The notes under the pieces were generated by a model. That model was given only the letters and a program-made list of their open reading frames with translations, made no database searches and was not told the origin of the DNA. Positions 15,703-24,052 of a stretch of DNA of 64,000 nt are shown in pieces. The stretch covers positions 1 through 64,000 of the forward strand of contig NZ_JBHLUH010000021.1 of NCBI RefSeq assembly GCF_042433955.1, in the 5' to 3' direction. The position numbers were made by a program, and so were the translations under genes. Every line of letters starts with the position of its first letter. Position 1 is the first letter of the stretch. The stretch comes from Phytohabitans kaempferiae (lineage in GTDB: Bacteria; Actinomycetota; Actinomycetes; Mycobacteriales; Micromonosporaceae).

Positions 15703-16628
15703 CCGCCTTCGACCACCTCGCCCTGCTCTACCGCGACGCCGGCGAGCTGCTGGCCGGCACGCTTTCGTTCGTCCGGGCCGGGCTGGCCGCCAGCGAGCCG
15801 GTCGCGGTGGCGGTGCCGGGGGCCAACCTCGACCGCATCCGCGACGGGTTGGGTGCCGACGCCGGGCGGGTGACCTTCCACGACATGACGCGGGCCGGTG
15901 GCAACCCCGGCCGCATCCTGCCCGCCGTGCTGCTCGCCTTCGCCAACGCACATCCCGACCGGCCGGTGCGGATTGTCGAGGAGCAGGTCTGGCCCGGCCG
16001 CACCCCGCTGGAGTACCCAGCCTGCGTGCAGCACGAGGCGCTGATCAACGCGGTCTTCGCCGGGCGGGCGGCGCGCATCCTGTGCCCGTACGACGTGGCC
16101 GGGCTCGCCCCGGAGGCGATCGACGACGCCCACCGCACGCACCCGGCGGTCATCACGCCGGAGGGTCGCGTGGCGAGCCCGCGATACGCCGACCCGGTCG
16201 CGCTGGCGGAGAGCTTCAACCTGCCGCTGCCCGACCCGCCGGCCGACGCCACCATGATCGCGGTCGATCTCACCGGGCTGGCGAAGGTGCGCGCCTTCGT
16301 GATCGACCTGGCCGAGGCGGCCGGGCTCGGGGCAGACCGCGCCGACGACCTCATGATCGCGGTCAACGAGCTGGCCACCAACACCGTCGCGCACACGCCC
16401 GGCCAGGGCACGCTCTCCGCCTGGACCGAGGGCGGCGACCTGGTGTGCCAGGTGCGCGACGGGGGACACATCGCCGACCCACTGGCCGGCCGGGTGCCGC
16501 CGCCGCTGACCAGCTCCACCGGCGGGCGCGGGCTGATCCTGGTCAACCAGCTCTGCGACCTGGTGCGCGTGCACAGCCGGCCGGGCGCGACCACGATCCG
16601 GCTGCACATGCGCCTCAGCGCACGGTGA
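15699..16628 (+). CDS. RsbA-like regulator: MEDS domain plus anti-sigma kinase fold
   Basis: 309 residues. The N-terminal MEDS domain (about 1-165) contains VEEQVWPGRTPLEYPACVQHE. The C-terminal HATPase (about 185-305) has MIAVNELATNTVAHT, VRDGG and GGRGLILVNQLCD, the N, G1 and G2 boxes of RsbW-type anti-sigma kinases. Such proteins are thought to sense a stimulus through MEDS and phosphorylate an anti-anti-sigma factor. No STAS partner or sigma factor lies next to it. GTG start at 15699, with GGAGGGC upstream. Confidence 0.88.
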   Translation: MTAFDHLALLYRDAGELLAGTLSFVRAGLAASEPVAVAVPGANLDRIRDGLGADAGRVTFHDMTRAGGNPGRILPAVLLAFANAHPDRPVRIVEEQVWPGRTPLEYPACVQHEALINAVFAGRAARILCPYDVAGLAPEAIDDAHRTHPAVITPEGRVASPRYADPVALAESFNLPLPDPPADATMIAVDLTGLAKVRAFVIDLAEAAGLGADRADDLMIAVNELATNTVAHTPGQGTLSAWTEGGDLVCQVRDGGHIADPLAGRVPPPLTSSTGGRGLILVNQLCDLVRVHSRPGATTIRLHMRLSAR

Positions 16629-16737
16629 GCACCGTCGCCTTCGCGTACACGCCGGTCGTCACGTCGAAGCGCGACTTGAGCATCCGCGCGGCGGCGGGGC
16701 TCACCTGACCGCGTCCCGCCAGCGCGTACCACACTCA

Positions 16738-16860
16738 TCGAAATATTTGGTTAAGCCTATTTACTGTTAGGTTTGTTTACCTTATGTTGATGGCCATCAA
16801 ACCGAGCGGATCCCCCCGAAACCGCCAGATGGGGAAGGACCGCCCACATGAAGTGAGGAG
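16738..16860 (+). promoter_or_regulatory. AT-rich promoter region of the LPMO gene
   Basis: A markedly AT-rich stretch for this genome (around 16738-16795, with aaatatttggttaagcct and gttaggtttgtttacct) precedes a long GC-rich leader and the ribosome site GAGGAGG at 16855-16861. No DasR-type dyad (TGGTCT/AGACCA) is evident. The start point cannot be placed exactly. Confidence 0.45.
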
Positions 16861-16866
16861 GACTTC

Positions 16867-17580
16867 ATGCGAAGACGCATCACCCTCCCCCTGCTGACGG
16901 TCGCCGCCGTCCTGGCCTCGCTCTTCGTGGCCATCACGCCGGCGCAGGCCCACGGGTACATCTCCTCGCCCGCCAGCCGGCAGGCGATGTGTGCCCAGGG
17001 CCGGGTCGCCAACTGCGGCGACATCATCTACGAGCCGCAGAGCGTCGAGGCGCCGAAGGGCTCGATGCAGTGCAACGGCGGCGGAAGCCGGTTCGCGGTG
17101 CTCAACGACAACAGCCGCAACTGGCCGACGACGTCCGTCGGGCAGAACGTGACGTTCAACTGGGTGCTCACCGCCCGGCACGCCACCAGCACCTGGGAGT
17201 ACTTCGTCGGTGGGACACGGATCGCCGTGTTCGACGACGGGGGACGCCAGCCGGCGGCGACCGTCTCGCACAACGTCAGCCTCGGCGGGCGCAGCGGCCG
17301 GCTGACCGTGCTGGCCCGGTGGAACGTCGCCGACACCGCGATGGCGTTCTACGCCTGCGTCGACCTCCAGGTCGGCGGGGGCGGCGGCAACCCGCCGCCG
17401 ACGACCCAGCCGCCCGGCCCGGCGTGCGGCACGGCGTGGAGCGCTTCGGCCGTGTACAACGGCGGCGCGATCGTCTCGCACAACGGCCGCCGCTGGCAGG
17501 CGCAGTGGTGGACGCAGGGCGAGACGCCCGGCACGACCGGCGAGTGGGGCGTCTGGCGCGACCAGGGCGCCTGCGGCTGA
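16867..17580 (+). CDS. AA10 lytic polysaccharide monooxygenase with CBM5/12
   Basis: 237 residues. The signal peptide is cleaved after AQA, exposing His29 as the N-terminal copper ligand (HGYISSPASR); His105 (TARHATSTW) completes the histidine brace, and Phe161 in MAFYACVD takes the axial position. The catalytic domain ends near 168 and a Gly/Pro linker leads to a CBM5/12 module (GTAWSASAVYNGGAIVSHNG ... WWTQGETPG), which binds chitin or cellulose. The enzyme should oxidatively cleave crystalline chitin or cellulose outside the cell. Chitin is the more likely substrate given the CBM type. It has its own ribosome site and a terminator after it. Confidence 0.95.
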   Translation: MRRRITLPLLTVAAVLASLFVAITPAQAHGYISSPASRQAMCAQGRVANCGDIIYEPQSVEAPKGSMQCNGGGSRFAVLNDNSRNWPTTSVGQNVTFNWVLTARHATSTWEYFVGGTRIAVFDDGGRQPAATVSHNVSLGGRSGRLTVLARWNVADTAMAFYACVDLQVGGGGGNPPPTTQPPGPACGTAWSASAVYNGGAIVSHNGRRWQAQWWTQGETPGTTGEWGVWRDQGACG

Positions 17581-17597
17581 CCCGACCCGACCGATCC

Positions 17598-17632
17598 GGA
17601 GCCCGCGCCGCCCCGGGCGTGGCGCGGGCTCC
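17598..17632 (+). terminator. Hairpin terminator after the LPMO gene
   Basis: A perfect 12-bp stem, GGAGCCCGCGCC (17598-17609) with its complement (17621-17632), and an 11-base loop. There is no T tract, as is usual for many actinobacterial terminators. Confidence 0.65.
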
Positions 17633-17665
17633 GCACCGGACCACAGCACAAGGAGGTACGCGAGC

Positions 17666-18283
17666 ATGCGACGCACCCTGGTCCTGGCGACCGCCGCGCT
17701 CCTCGCCGTGGCGGCGTGCGGCGGCCCGTCCGGCGACCCGCCCCGGAGTGCCGAGCCGACCGGTGCGGCACCCGCCGCGACCAGCGCCGCGGCACCGCTT
17801 CCGGACACAGTGGACAGTGAGCGCAACGCGACGGACGTGATGTACCTCCAGATGACGCTGGCGCACCACGAACCCACCGCCGCGCTGCTGGACCTGGGGC
17901 GCACCAAGGCGACCCGGGACGACGTACGGGGGCTGGCCGGCGACCTGGCCACCGCGATCGCCGCCGAGACCCGCACCATCACCGGATGGCTGGAGGGCTG
18001 GGGCGAGCCGCTCGTCTCCGACGCGCACCCCGACGCGCACGCGGCGCACGGCGGCCTGCCCGTGCTCGGTGACAAGGAGATCGCCGAGCTGGGGCGGATG
18101 GGCGCCGAGGGGTTCGACACCGCGTTCCTGAACATGCTGATCGGCCACCAGCACGGCGCCGCCGAACTCGCCCGCATGGAGGCGGCGAGCGGGCAGAACC
18201 CCCAGGTGAAGGCGCTGGCCGCCCGCACCGACGAGGCGGTGCGGGCGCAGATCCAGCAGTTGCTCAGGATGGTGGCCGGCTGA
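17666..18283 (+). CDS. DUF305 lipoprotein
   Basis: 205 residues. A lipobox (LAVAAC) gives lipidated Cys18, and a Pro/Ala linker follows. The DUF305 four-helix ferritin-like bundle has paired motifs: MYLQMTLAHHEPTAALL in the first half and FLNMLIGHQHGAAELARM in the second. Some DUF305 proteins are linked to copper handling, and the His/Met pattern fits metal binding, but this is not established. GAGGTACGCGAGC supplies the ribosome site. Its stop is 3 bp from the convergent gene's stop. Confidence 0.88.
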   Translation: MRRTLVLATAALLAVAACGGPSGDPPRSAEPTGAAPAATSAAAPLPDTVDSERNATDVMYLQMTLAHHEPTAALLDLGRTKATRDDVRGLAGDLATAIAAETRTITGWLEGWGEPLVSDAHPDAHAAHGGLPVLGDKEIAELGRMGAEGFDTAFLNMLIGHQHGAAELARMEAASGQNPQVKALAARTDEAVRAQIQQLLRMVAG

Positions 18284-18286
18284 GGG

Positions 18287-19513
18287 TCACCACGTCGAGT
18301 TCGTCGCCCCGACGCCGAGGACGATCTGGTCGAACTGGTTGCCGTCGTTGTCGTCGGTGTACGCCACGCTCACCTCGGACCACGGCGAGACCGCGATCGC
18401 GATCTGTTCCTGGCGTCCCGCGGTGTCCCGGCTGAACACCTGCGCGTCGAGCCGCCCGGTGCCGGTGCCGTCCGGGTTGCGGCCGGCGATCCACACCTGC
18501 GGGTCGGCGCCGGTCACGCTCCAGGCCAGCGCCGTGTTGCCCTGGTCGTCGATGCCGATCCCGGGCGCCACCGCGCCCACGCCGGACGACACCTCCACCT
18601 CCTCGTGGCGAGGGCTGCCGGTCGCGGTGAACGAACGGGTCCACACGCCGCGCGTACCGGTGTGGTCGGACTCCCACGCCACGGCGAAGTCACCGCCGAA
18701 GTTCGCCGCCACCGCGGGCCGCTGCTGCTGCCCGTCACCGATGCCGTTGGCGAGGCGGCGGGAGAGCGTGACCGCCCCGTTCGCGCGGGCCAGCCGGGTG
18801 AGGCCGATGTTGTCGAAGCCGTTGCCGTCGGCGTCCTCCTCCCACACCACCAGCGCCTCGCCGGAGGGGAGCACCGCCACGTCCGGCCGGCGGTGGTCAC
18901 CGGCGGTCTGGCTGGCCACCACCTCGTACGCCTTGGTGGTGTTGCCGGTGTAGCCGGCCGCCCGTACCGTCGCGGGGTCGGTCCCCTGGATGTCCTCCCA
19001 CACGACGGTGAACGCGACCGCGGTGGTGCTGCCCGGCACGCCGTCCGGGTCGACCGAGACCTTCGGGAAGACCTGCTGCCCGGTGGCGCTGGCGTTGGCG
19101 CGGCCGGAGGCGAGCACCGAGCCGGTGGGGGAGACCACGCGGTACGGGATGTTGTAGTAGCCGTTGCCGTCCGGGTCGTCGGCCCACACCACCACGGCGT
19201 TGCCCCGGTCGTCGAGGCCCACGTCGGGAGTGATGTGCTTCCACGCCGTGCCGCTGGTGCCGCCGCCGGAGAGTTTGATCTCGTACACCGGCGTGCCGTT
19301 GCGGAACAGCCGCAGGAATATCTCCGAGCGCGTGTCGTCGGCGGGGTTGGTGGCGTCGCGGTCGTCCTCCCAGACGACGGCGACGTGGCCGCTGCGGTTG
19401 GCCGCGATGGCCGGCACGTCCTGGTCGCCGGTGGCGACGCTGTTGGCGGTCGACCAGGTCACGGCCTCCACGCCCAGCAGCACGAGAGAAAGCGCAGCCG
19501 AAACGATCGACAT
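18287..19513 (-). CDS. Secreted repeat protein (beta-propeller-like), PhoD neighbour
   Basis: 408 residues. A short hydrophobic N-terminus (about 1-20) acts as signal. The body has at least five copies of a unit ending VVWEDDxDGNGxxNI or a variant (VWADDPDGNGYYNI, VWEEDADGNGFDNI, AYTDDNDGNQFDQI). DxDGNG is an EF-like calcium-binding pattern, and the spacing of 45-75 residues suits propeller blades. No catalytic motif is visible. It begins one base after the stop of the upstream phoD-like gene, so they form an operon. It may be a calcium-dependent partner or an independent surface protein. Confidence 0.75.
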   Translation of the reverse strand: MSIVSAALSLVLLGVEAVTWSTANSVATGDQDVPAIAANRSGHVAVVWEDDRDATNPADDTRSEIFLRLFRNGTPVYEIKLSGGGTSGTAWKHITPDVGLDDRGNAVVVWADDPDGNGYYNIPYRVVSPTGSVLASGRANASATGQQVFPKVSVDPDGVPGSTTAVAFTVVWEDIQGTDPATVRAAGYTGNTTKAYEVVASQTAGDHRRPDVAVLPSGEALVVWEEDADGNGFDNIGLTRLARANGAVTLSRRLANGIGDGQQQRPAVAANFGGDFAVAWESDHTGTRGVWTRSFTATGSPRHEEVEVSSGVGAVAPGIGIDDQGNTALAWSVTGADPQVWIAGRNPDGTGTGRLDAQVFSRDTAGRQEQIAIAVSPWSEVSVAYTDDNDGNQFDQIVLGVGATNSTW

Positions 19514-19514
19514 G

Positions 19515-21041
19515 TCACACCGCCTGCAATCCGGGCTGGCCGTCGAGGATCACGAACGAACGGAGCGTGGTGACCGGCGCGCCGTGCTCGGTCACGCTCG
19601 CCACAGTGCGGAAGTCGGCCCGCACCTGGGTACGGGAGATGGTCGTGCGCGTGTACCCCCGGCGGTCCGAGTAGAAGCGCAGGTGCGGGTTGTTGGCGAC
19701 GTCCGGGATGGTGGTGCTGCCGGAGCCGTTGCCGCCCGAGCTGATCGACGTGCAGACGAGTTCGGTGCCGACCGTCGCCGAGTTGGGGTTGGCGTAGTCG
19801 GCCTTGAGGTCGTTGGCCCAGGCGCGGTGCACGTCGCCGGTGAGCACCAGCGGGTTGCGCACGCCGCGCTGTACCCAGCCCTGCTGGATCCGGTTGCGGG
19901 AGGCCCGGTAGCCGTCCCACGCGTCCATGCTGGCCGCTCCGGAGGCGTCGTACCGGCGGGCGAAGAAGACCTGCTGGCCGAGGACGTCCCAGGTGCCGGA
20001 GTGCTGCGCGAGCCCGTCCAGCAGCCAGGTCTCCTGCGCGCCGCCGGTGAGCGAGCGGGAGGCCAGGTCGGCGTCGGCGCACACCTTCCAGCCGTCGCCG
20101 CACGCCTGGTCCGAGCGGAACTGCCGCGTGTCGAGCATGTGGAAGGTCGCCAACTGTCCCCAGTGGACACGCCGGTAGAGCGGGATGCTGTTGCCGCTCG
20201 GAGCGGAGGAGGGGCGCAGCGGCATGTTCTCGTAGTATGCGCGGTACGCCGCCGTGCGCCGGGCCGTCCACTGTGCCGCGGTCAGCGCCGGGCTGTTGTC
20301 GGCGCGCGTGTTGGCGGCGTAGTTGTTCTCCACCTCGTGGTCGTCCGGCACCACCAGCCACGGCGCGGCCGCGTGTGCCGCCTGGAGGTCGGGGTCGGAC
20401 TTGTACTGCGCGTACCGGCGGCGGTAGTCGGCCAGCGACACGATCTCGGCGCCCGCGTGCTCGCGCACCGAGCCGGCCGTGGCGGCGTCCTCGTAGAGGT
20501 AGTCGCCCAGGTGCAGCACCAGGCCGGGGGCGTCCTCGGCCAGCCGCCGGTACGCCGTGTAGTAGCCGGACTCGTAGTGCGCGCAGGAGGCGAACGCCAT
20601 GACCAGGTCACGCCCGAACGTGCCGGCCGCCGGCGCGGTCCGCGTACGCCCGATCGGCGAGATGTGCCCCTGCGCGCGGAAGCGGTAGAAGTAGTCGGCG
20701 TCCGGGGCGAGCCCGCCGGCGACGACGTGCACCGAGTGCGCGTCGGCGTACCGCGCGGTCACCGAGCCGGACGCGACCAGCGACGTGAACCGGTCGGAGG
20801 TCGACACCTGCCATTCGACGACCACGTCGGCGTTGGCCATCCCGCCCTGCCCGTCGGCGTTGAGCGGGGAGGGGGCCAGCCGGGTCCACAGGACCACGCT
20901 GTCGGACGCCGGCTCACCGGAGGCCACGCCCAGCTTGAACGGGTACGGCACCGCGGCGGTCGCCGACCGTGAGGGGATGGCCGCGGCCCCGGCGACCGCG
21001 AGTCCACCGAGGACGAAGGTACGACGTGAGAGGTTACTCAT
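19515..21041 (-). CDS. phoD: PhoD-family alkaline phosphatase, Tat-secreted
   Basis: 508 residues. The N-terminus SNLSRRTFVLGGLAVAG is a twin-arginine signal. PhoD_N (about 35-135) precedes the metallophosphatase core, with FASCAHYESGYYTAYRRLAE, LVLHLGDYLYED, VPDDHEVENNYA and VLTGDVHRAWANDL, the iron/calcium ligand motifs of PhoD. Members release phosphate from phosphodiesters and monoesters outside the cell, usually under phosphate limitation. The ATG at 21041 is chosen because SNLSRRTF follows directly. No well-spaced Pho box is evident upstream. Confidence 0.92.
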   Translation of the reverse strand: MSNLSRRTFVLGGLAVAGAAAIPSRSATAAVPYPFKLGVASGEPASDSVVLWTRLAPSPLNADGQGGMANADVVVEWQVSTSDRFTSLVASGSVTARYADAHSVHVVAGGLAPDADYFYRFRAQGHISPIGRTRTAPAAGTFGRDLVMAFASCAHYESGYYTAYRRLAEDAPGLVLHLGDYLYEDAATAGSVREHAGAEIVSLADYRRRYAQYKSDPDLQAAHAAAPWLVVPDDHEVENNYAANTRADNSPALTAAQWTARRTAAYRAYYENMPLRPSSAPSGNSIPLYRRVHWGQLATFHMLDTRQFRSDQACGDGWKVCADADLASRSLTGGAQETWLLDGLAQHSGTWDVLGQQVFFARRYDASGAASMDAWDGYRASRNRIQQGWVQRGVRNPLVLTGDVHRAWANDLKADYANPNSATVGTELVCTSISSGGNGSGSTTIPDVANNPHLRFYSDRRGYTRTTISRTQVRADFRTVASVTEHGAPVTTLRSFVILDGQPGLQAV

Positions 21042-21172
21042 GGCCAACAACTGTGAATGTCATGGATGAACGAAGCAAGGCCCGTCGATGAAAATTTTTG
21101 CCGGGATCGATGACTGGACGGCTTTGGGGACCGGCAGCCCGGCCGCAGCCCGGCGACCTGACCGGCTCCGGC

Positions 21173-21484
21173 CTACCGCTCGGGAAGCATCGGCCTCATG
21201 AAGGTGCGGTCGTAGCGCACCACGCAGCCGCTGCTGTCACGGATCTGGTCCGCGGCGACGAAGTCGGGATCCACGCCGAACAGCGAGCGGTAGCGCTCGT
21301 AGTCGGCCAGCGACGGAAACGAGAACAGCGCCAACGCCTGGTCGCTCGCGCCTTCCGCCGGCAGGAAGTAGCCGTGGTGGTTACCGCCGTTGCGGTCCAC
21401 CAGCTTCATCCATGCCCGCCCGAACTCCTCGAACTCGGCGATCCTGCTGGGGTCGATGGTGTAGTGCACAACGCAGGTGATCAC
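21173..21484 (-). CDS. NIPSNAP-family protein
   Basis: 103 residues, no signal peptide. The ferredoxin-like alpha/beta barrel of NIPSNAP/Dabb-type proteins is suggested by VVHYTIDPSRIAEFEEFGRA and ALFSFPSLADYERYRSLF. Many such proteins dimerise and have unassigned functions. The GTG at 21484 follows TACCCT by 7 bases, suggesting a leaderless message. Confidence 0.8.
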   Translation of the reverse strand: MITCVVHYTIDPSRIAEFEEFGRAWMKLVDRNGGNHHGYFLPAEGASDQALALFSFPSLADYERYRSLFGVDPDFVAADQIRDSSGCVVRYDRTFMRPMLPER

Positions 21485-21630
21485 TCTTCGCAGGGTAGAA
21501 CAGTCACGGCCCCCGGGAGGGTGCGGATGTACCCGGCCGCGGTCGGCGAGCCACCGGGCGGTGTCGCGTCGACCGAACGATCAGGTCAGCCCGTCCGACC
21601 GCCCGGCGACCGCCTGGGCCGTCCCACCAA

Positions 21631-21660
21631 TTGACCAAGTCCTATCGGTTTACCTAGCAT
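21631..21660 (+). promoter_or_regulatory. Consensus promoter aimed antisense at the anti-sigma gene
   Basis: TTGACC (21631-21636) and TAGCAT (21655-21660), 18 bp apart, make a near-consensus vegetative promoter in a local AT-rich patch. Transcription would run into the 3' end of the minus-strand anti-sigma gene. A plus-strand frame from 21678 (MKEVFVLRGGAGVRDL...) soon becomes low-complexity and is not convincing, so an antisense or short untranslated RNA is possible. Confidence 0.45.
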
Positions 21661-21753
21661 CGAGATCGAACTAAGTGATGAAGGAAGTGTTTGTGCTGCG
21701 GGGCGGCGCCGGAGTCCGCGACCTCGCCGCCGTGGGAGGCGAGGCGCCCGGCG

Positions 21754-22701
21754 TCATCCCCGGCCGACCTCGGCGTGCGGTGTCGGGCGCACCCCGGCCG
21801 CGAAGGCGAGCAGGTCGGCCTCGCTCAGCCCGACCGCCGGCGCCGCCTGGACCACCAGCGTGCGCCCGTCGCCGAGGTCGACGGAGAGCACCGACGCCGC
21901 CGCGCCGTCGGCGAGTCGTCCCGGGCGGCCGCCCACCGCCACCGGCCGTCCGGCGGGGGAGACCTCGTCGGTGTACGACAGCAGCACGGTGAGCTTGCCG
22001 GCGAAGTCGTGGCTCGGCCGGCTCCGCTCCGGGCGAAACGACACCGCCGTCGCGCCCACGATGTCCGGTACGGTGCCCGGCGGCAGGACGGCGAAGTCGA
22101 ACGGGCGGCGCACCGGCACCGCGCCCGGCGCGAGCCCCTCCGCGTACCGGACGAGCGACTCGTGTGCCAGGTGGCGGTCGGCCTCCACGCGCAGCCACCG
22201 GCCGTCCGGCTCCTGCCAGGTGAGCGCGGTGCCGGTCCGGCCCGCCTCCAGCCGCGCCGTGCGTTCGTGGACCACCACGCTGTACGCCTTTACCGCCGGC
22301 GCCCACTCCAGGCGGGGCGGGGCGAGCGCGTTCACCGTGACCGTGAGCGTCCGCTCCCCGGCTCCCGCGTGCCGCAGCCACGGCAGGCCGGCGGAGATCT
22401 CCGCGACCGGCTCGCCGTATCCGGGCAGGCTCACGGTCGGCACGAAGGGGAACGGCGTCAGCGACAGCGGGCCGGTGTCCGCGGCCTCCACGGTGGAGGG
22501 TTGCCCCGGTGTCCACACGCGGCTCGTCACCGGCACCGCCATCAGCACCGCCGCGGCCGCCACCGCCACGCCCACCGCCCGCGCGCGGCGCCGTTCCCGC
22601 CGGGCCCGGCCGTGCGCGCGCCGTACCAGGTCGGTGGTGGGCCCGACGCCGGCGGCGCGGTCGGTGAGCGTCACCCGGACGAGGTGTTCGATGTCATCCA
22701 C
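21754..22701 (-). CDS. Membrane anti-sigma-like protein
   Basis: 315 residues. A short cytoplasmic N-terminus (about 1-40, MDDIEHLVRVTLTDRAAGVG, rich in Arg afterwards) precedes one membrane helix (about 42-60) and an extracytoplasmic domain of about 250 residues without a recognisable enzyme motif. It overlaps the upstream sigma gene by 8 bp. The arrangement is that of SigE-type sigma factors with a membrane partner, so the N-terminal part probably holds the sigma factor. The signal sensed is unknown. Confidence 0.75.
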   Translation of the reverse strand: MDDIEHLVRVTLTDRAAGVGPTTDLVRRAHGRARRERRRARAVGVAVAAAAVLMAVPVTSRVWTPGQPSTVEAADTGPLSLTPFPFVPTVSLPGYGEPVAEISAGLPWLRHAGAGERTLTVTVNALAPPRLEWAPAVKAYSVVVHERTARLEAGRTGTALTWQEPDGRWLRVEADRHLAHESLVRYAEGLAPGAVPVRRPFDFAVLPPGTVPDIVGATAVSFRPERSRPSHDFAGKLTVLLSYTDEVSPAGRPVAVGGRPGRLADGAAASVLSVDLGDGRTLVVQAAPAVGLSEADLLAFAAGVRPTPHAEVGRG

Positions 22702-23191
22702 TGCGGGCCTCCGACGTGACGGTGGAGAGCGTGGCGCGGAGCGTGCCGAGTGCGCGGAAGGCGTGCACGCGTACGGTCGCCGGGGCGCAGCCGACCAGGT
22801 CGGCGATCTCCGCGTCCGGCAGGTCGAGGTAGTAGCGGAGCACGAGCACCGCCCGCTGCACGCGGGGGAGCGTGGCGAGCAGTGCCCACATCTCGTCGCG
22901 CGCCGCCACCTGCTCGGCCAGCACAGCGAGGTCGGCGCTCTCCGGTACGGCCGGCACGACCGCCTCGGTGCTCGACCGGCGGCGCCGCCAGGAGAGGTAC
23001 TGGTGCAGGAGCGCCCGCCGCACGTACGCCTCCGGCGGCTCGGCGCGCGCGATCCGGCCCCACCTGCGGTACACCTTGGCCAGCACCTCCTGGAGGATGT
23101 CCTCGGCCAGGTGCCGGTCGCCGCACATGAGGTAGCCGAACCGCAGCAGCGCCGGGCCGCGTGCGGTCACGAACTCCTCGAACGAGATCAT
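22694..23191 (-). CDS. SigE-family RNA polymerase sigma factor
   Basis: 165 residues from the ATG at 23191, with GGGGAGGG upstream. Region 2 spans about 5-70 (FEEFVTARGPALLRFGYLMC, AEDILQEVLAKVYRRW) and region 4 about 110-160 (LPRVQRAVLVLRYYLDLPDA, EIADLVGCAPATVRVHAFRA). The typical start ISFEEFVTARGPALLR marks the actinobacterial SigE-type subgroup. It forms an operon with the following membrane protein, its presumed regulator. Confidence 0.92.
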   Translation of the reverse strand: MISFEEFVTARGPALLRFGYLMCGDRHLAEDILQEVLAKVYRRWGRIARAEPPEAYVRRALLHQYLSWRRRRSSTEAVVPAVPESADLAVLAEQVAARDEMWALLATLPRVQRAVLVLRYYLDLPDAEIADLVGCAPATVRVHAFRALGTLRATLSTVTSEARSG

Positions 23192-23245
23192 CGCCCTCCC
23201 CACCGGTACACGCGATGGGGCGCCCGATCCGTTTCGTTAGCCAGG

Positions 23246-24019
23246 TCACGGCCCCTCCGGGACCGGGTCGTCGTACGAGCCGGCGGGCCCCCGGTACTGG
23301 CGGCCGTCGCGCAGCGGCCAGCCGTACGCGACGCAGCCGTGCAGGCCCAGCGTCTGCTGCTGCATCACGGGCGCGGGGCGACCGGGGCCGGGGCACTTCT
23401 CGTGGCCACGGCCGAGCCGGTGCCCCACCTCGTGGTTGACCAGGTACTGGCGGTACTGCTCGAGCGGGGCGCCGTACCGGGGCACGCCGTGCGCCCACCG
23501 CGCCACGTTGAGCACGACCCGCTCCCCGTTGCGGCACGAGGTGTACCCGTCGTCGCCGGGGCAGAGGTCGTCGCGCGTACCGGGAGTGGTGAGGTAGACG
23601 GTCAGGTCGTACGGGGAGCCGTAGCCGACCCGCTGGAGCCGCCACCGCCCGTCGCCGGTCCAGCTCCGCGGGTCGGCGAGCGTGCGGGTCACCTCGGCGG
23701 CGAACGCGTCCGGCTCGATGCCGCCAATGCCCCGCTCCACCGCCACGCGGTACCGCATGAGCTGCCCGGACCGCCCGGCGACCGGACCGCCGCCGGCGGC
23801 GAACAGCCACGTCCCCGCGCCGCGCGCGGGATAGGTGATCCGGGGCGGAGGCGGTGACGTCGTCGGCGGGGGCGGCGCGGTGGTGGGGGAGGGCGGTGGC
23901 GGGGTGACCGGCGCGGCGGAGGGGACCGGCCGGTCCGCCAGCCCGGCGCGCGCGGCCACCAACCCCGCGAGCACCGCCCCGCACGCCACCGCCACCGCAA
24001 CGATCCGCCGTCCCCGCAT
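23246..24019 (-). CDS. DUF3152 secreted protein with a metalloprotease motif
   Basis: 257 residues. An N-terminal membrane/signal segment (about 5-28) and a Pro/Thr-rich linker (about 33-60) lead to a domain containing VNHEVGHRLGRGHEKCP, the metzincin-type zinc motif HExGHxxGxxH. RVAVERGIGGIEPDAFAAEV lies in the N-terminal part of the domain. The family is common in actinobacteria and is thought to be a secreted protease; the substrate is unknown. Confidence 0.85.
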   Translation of the reverse strand: MRGRRIVAVAVACGAVLAGLVAARAGLADRPVPSAAPVTPPPPSPTTAPPPPTTSPPPPRITYPARGAGTWLFAAGGGPVAGRSGQLMRYRVAVERGIGGIEPDAFAAEVTRTLADPRSWTGDGRWRLQRVGYGSPYDLTVYLTTPGTRDDLCPGDDGYTSCRNGERVVLNVARWAHGVPRYGAPLEQYRQYLVNHEVGHRLGRGHEKCPGPGRPAPVMQQQTLGLHGCVAYGWPLRDGRQYRGPAGSYDDPVPEGP

Positions 24020-24052
24020 GCCATGATCACGCCGCGGGGGCGGCGTCGCGTT

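Noticed and set aside
16615..16734. 39-codon minus-strand frame ending KSRFDVTTGVYAKATVLTVR
   Set aside because: It looks protein-like but overlaps the MEDS gene end, has no start context and I cannot name a family. It may be a remnant, so I leave it unannotated.
21041..21110. Possible Pho box upstream of phoD (GTTCAT and ATTCAC)
   Set aside because: The TTCA cores are 13 bases apart, not the 11 bp required of actinobacterial Pho boxes, and only two copies occur.
21678..21992. 105-codon frame starting MKEVFVLRGGAGVRDL after the 21631 promoter
   Set aside because: After about 25 residues it becomes Arg/Pro low complexity and overlaps the anti-sigma gene antisense. There is no ribosome site.
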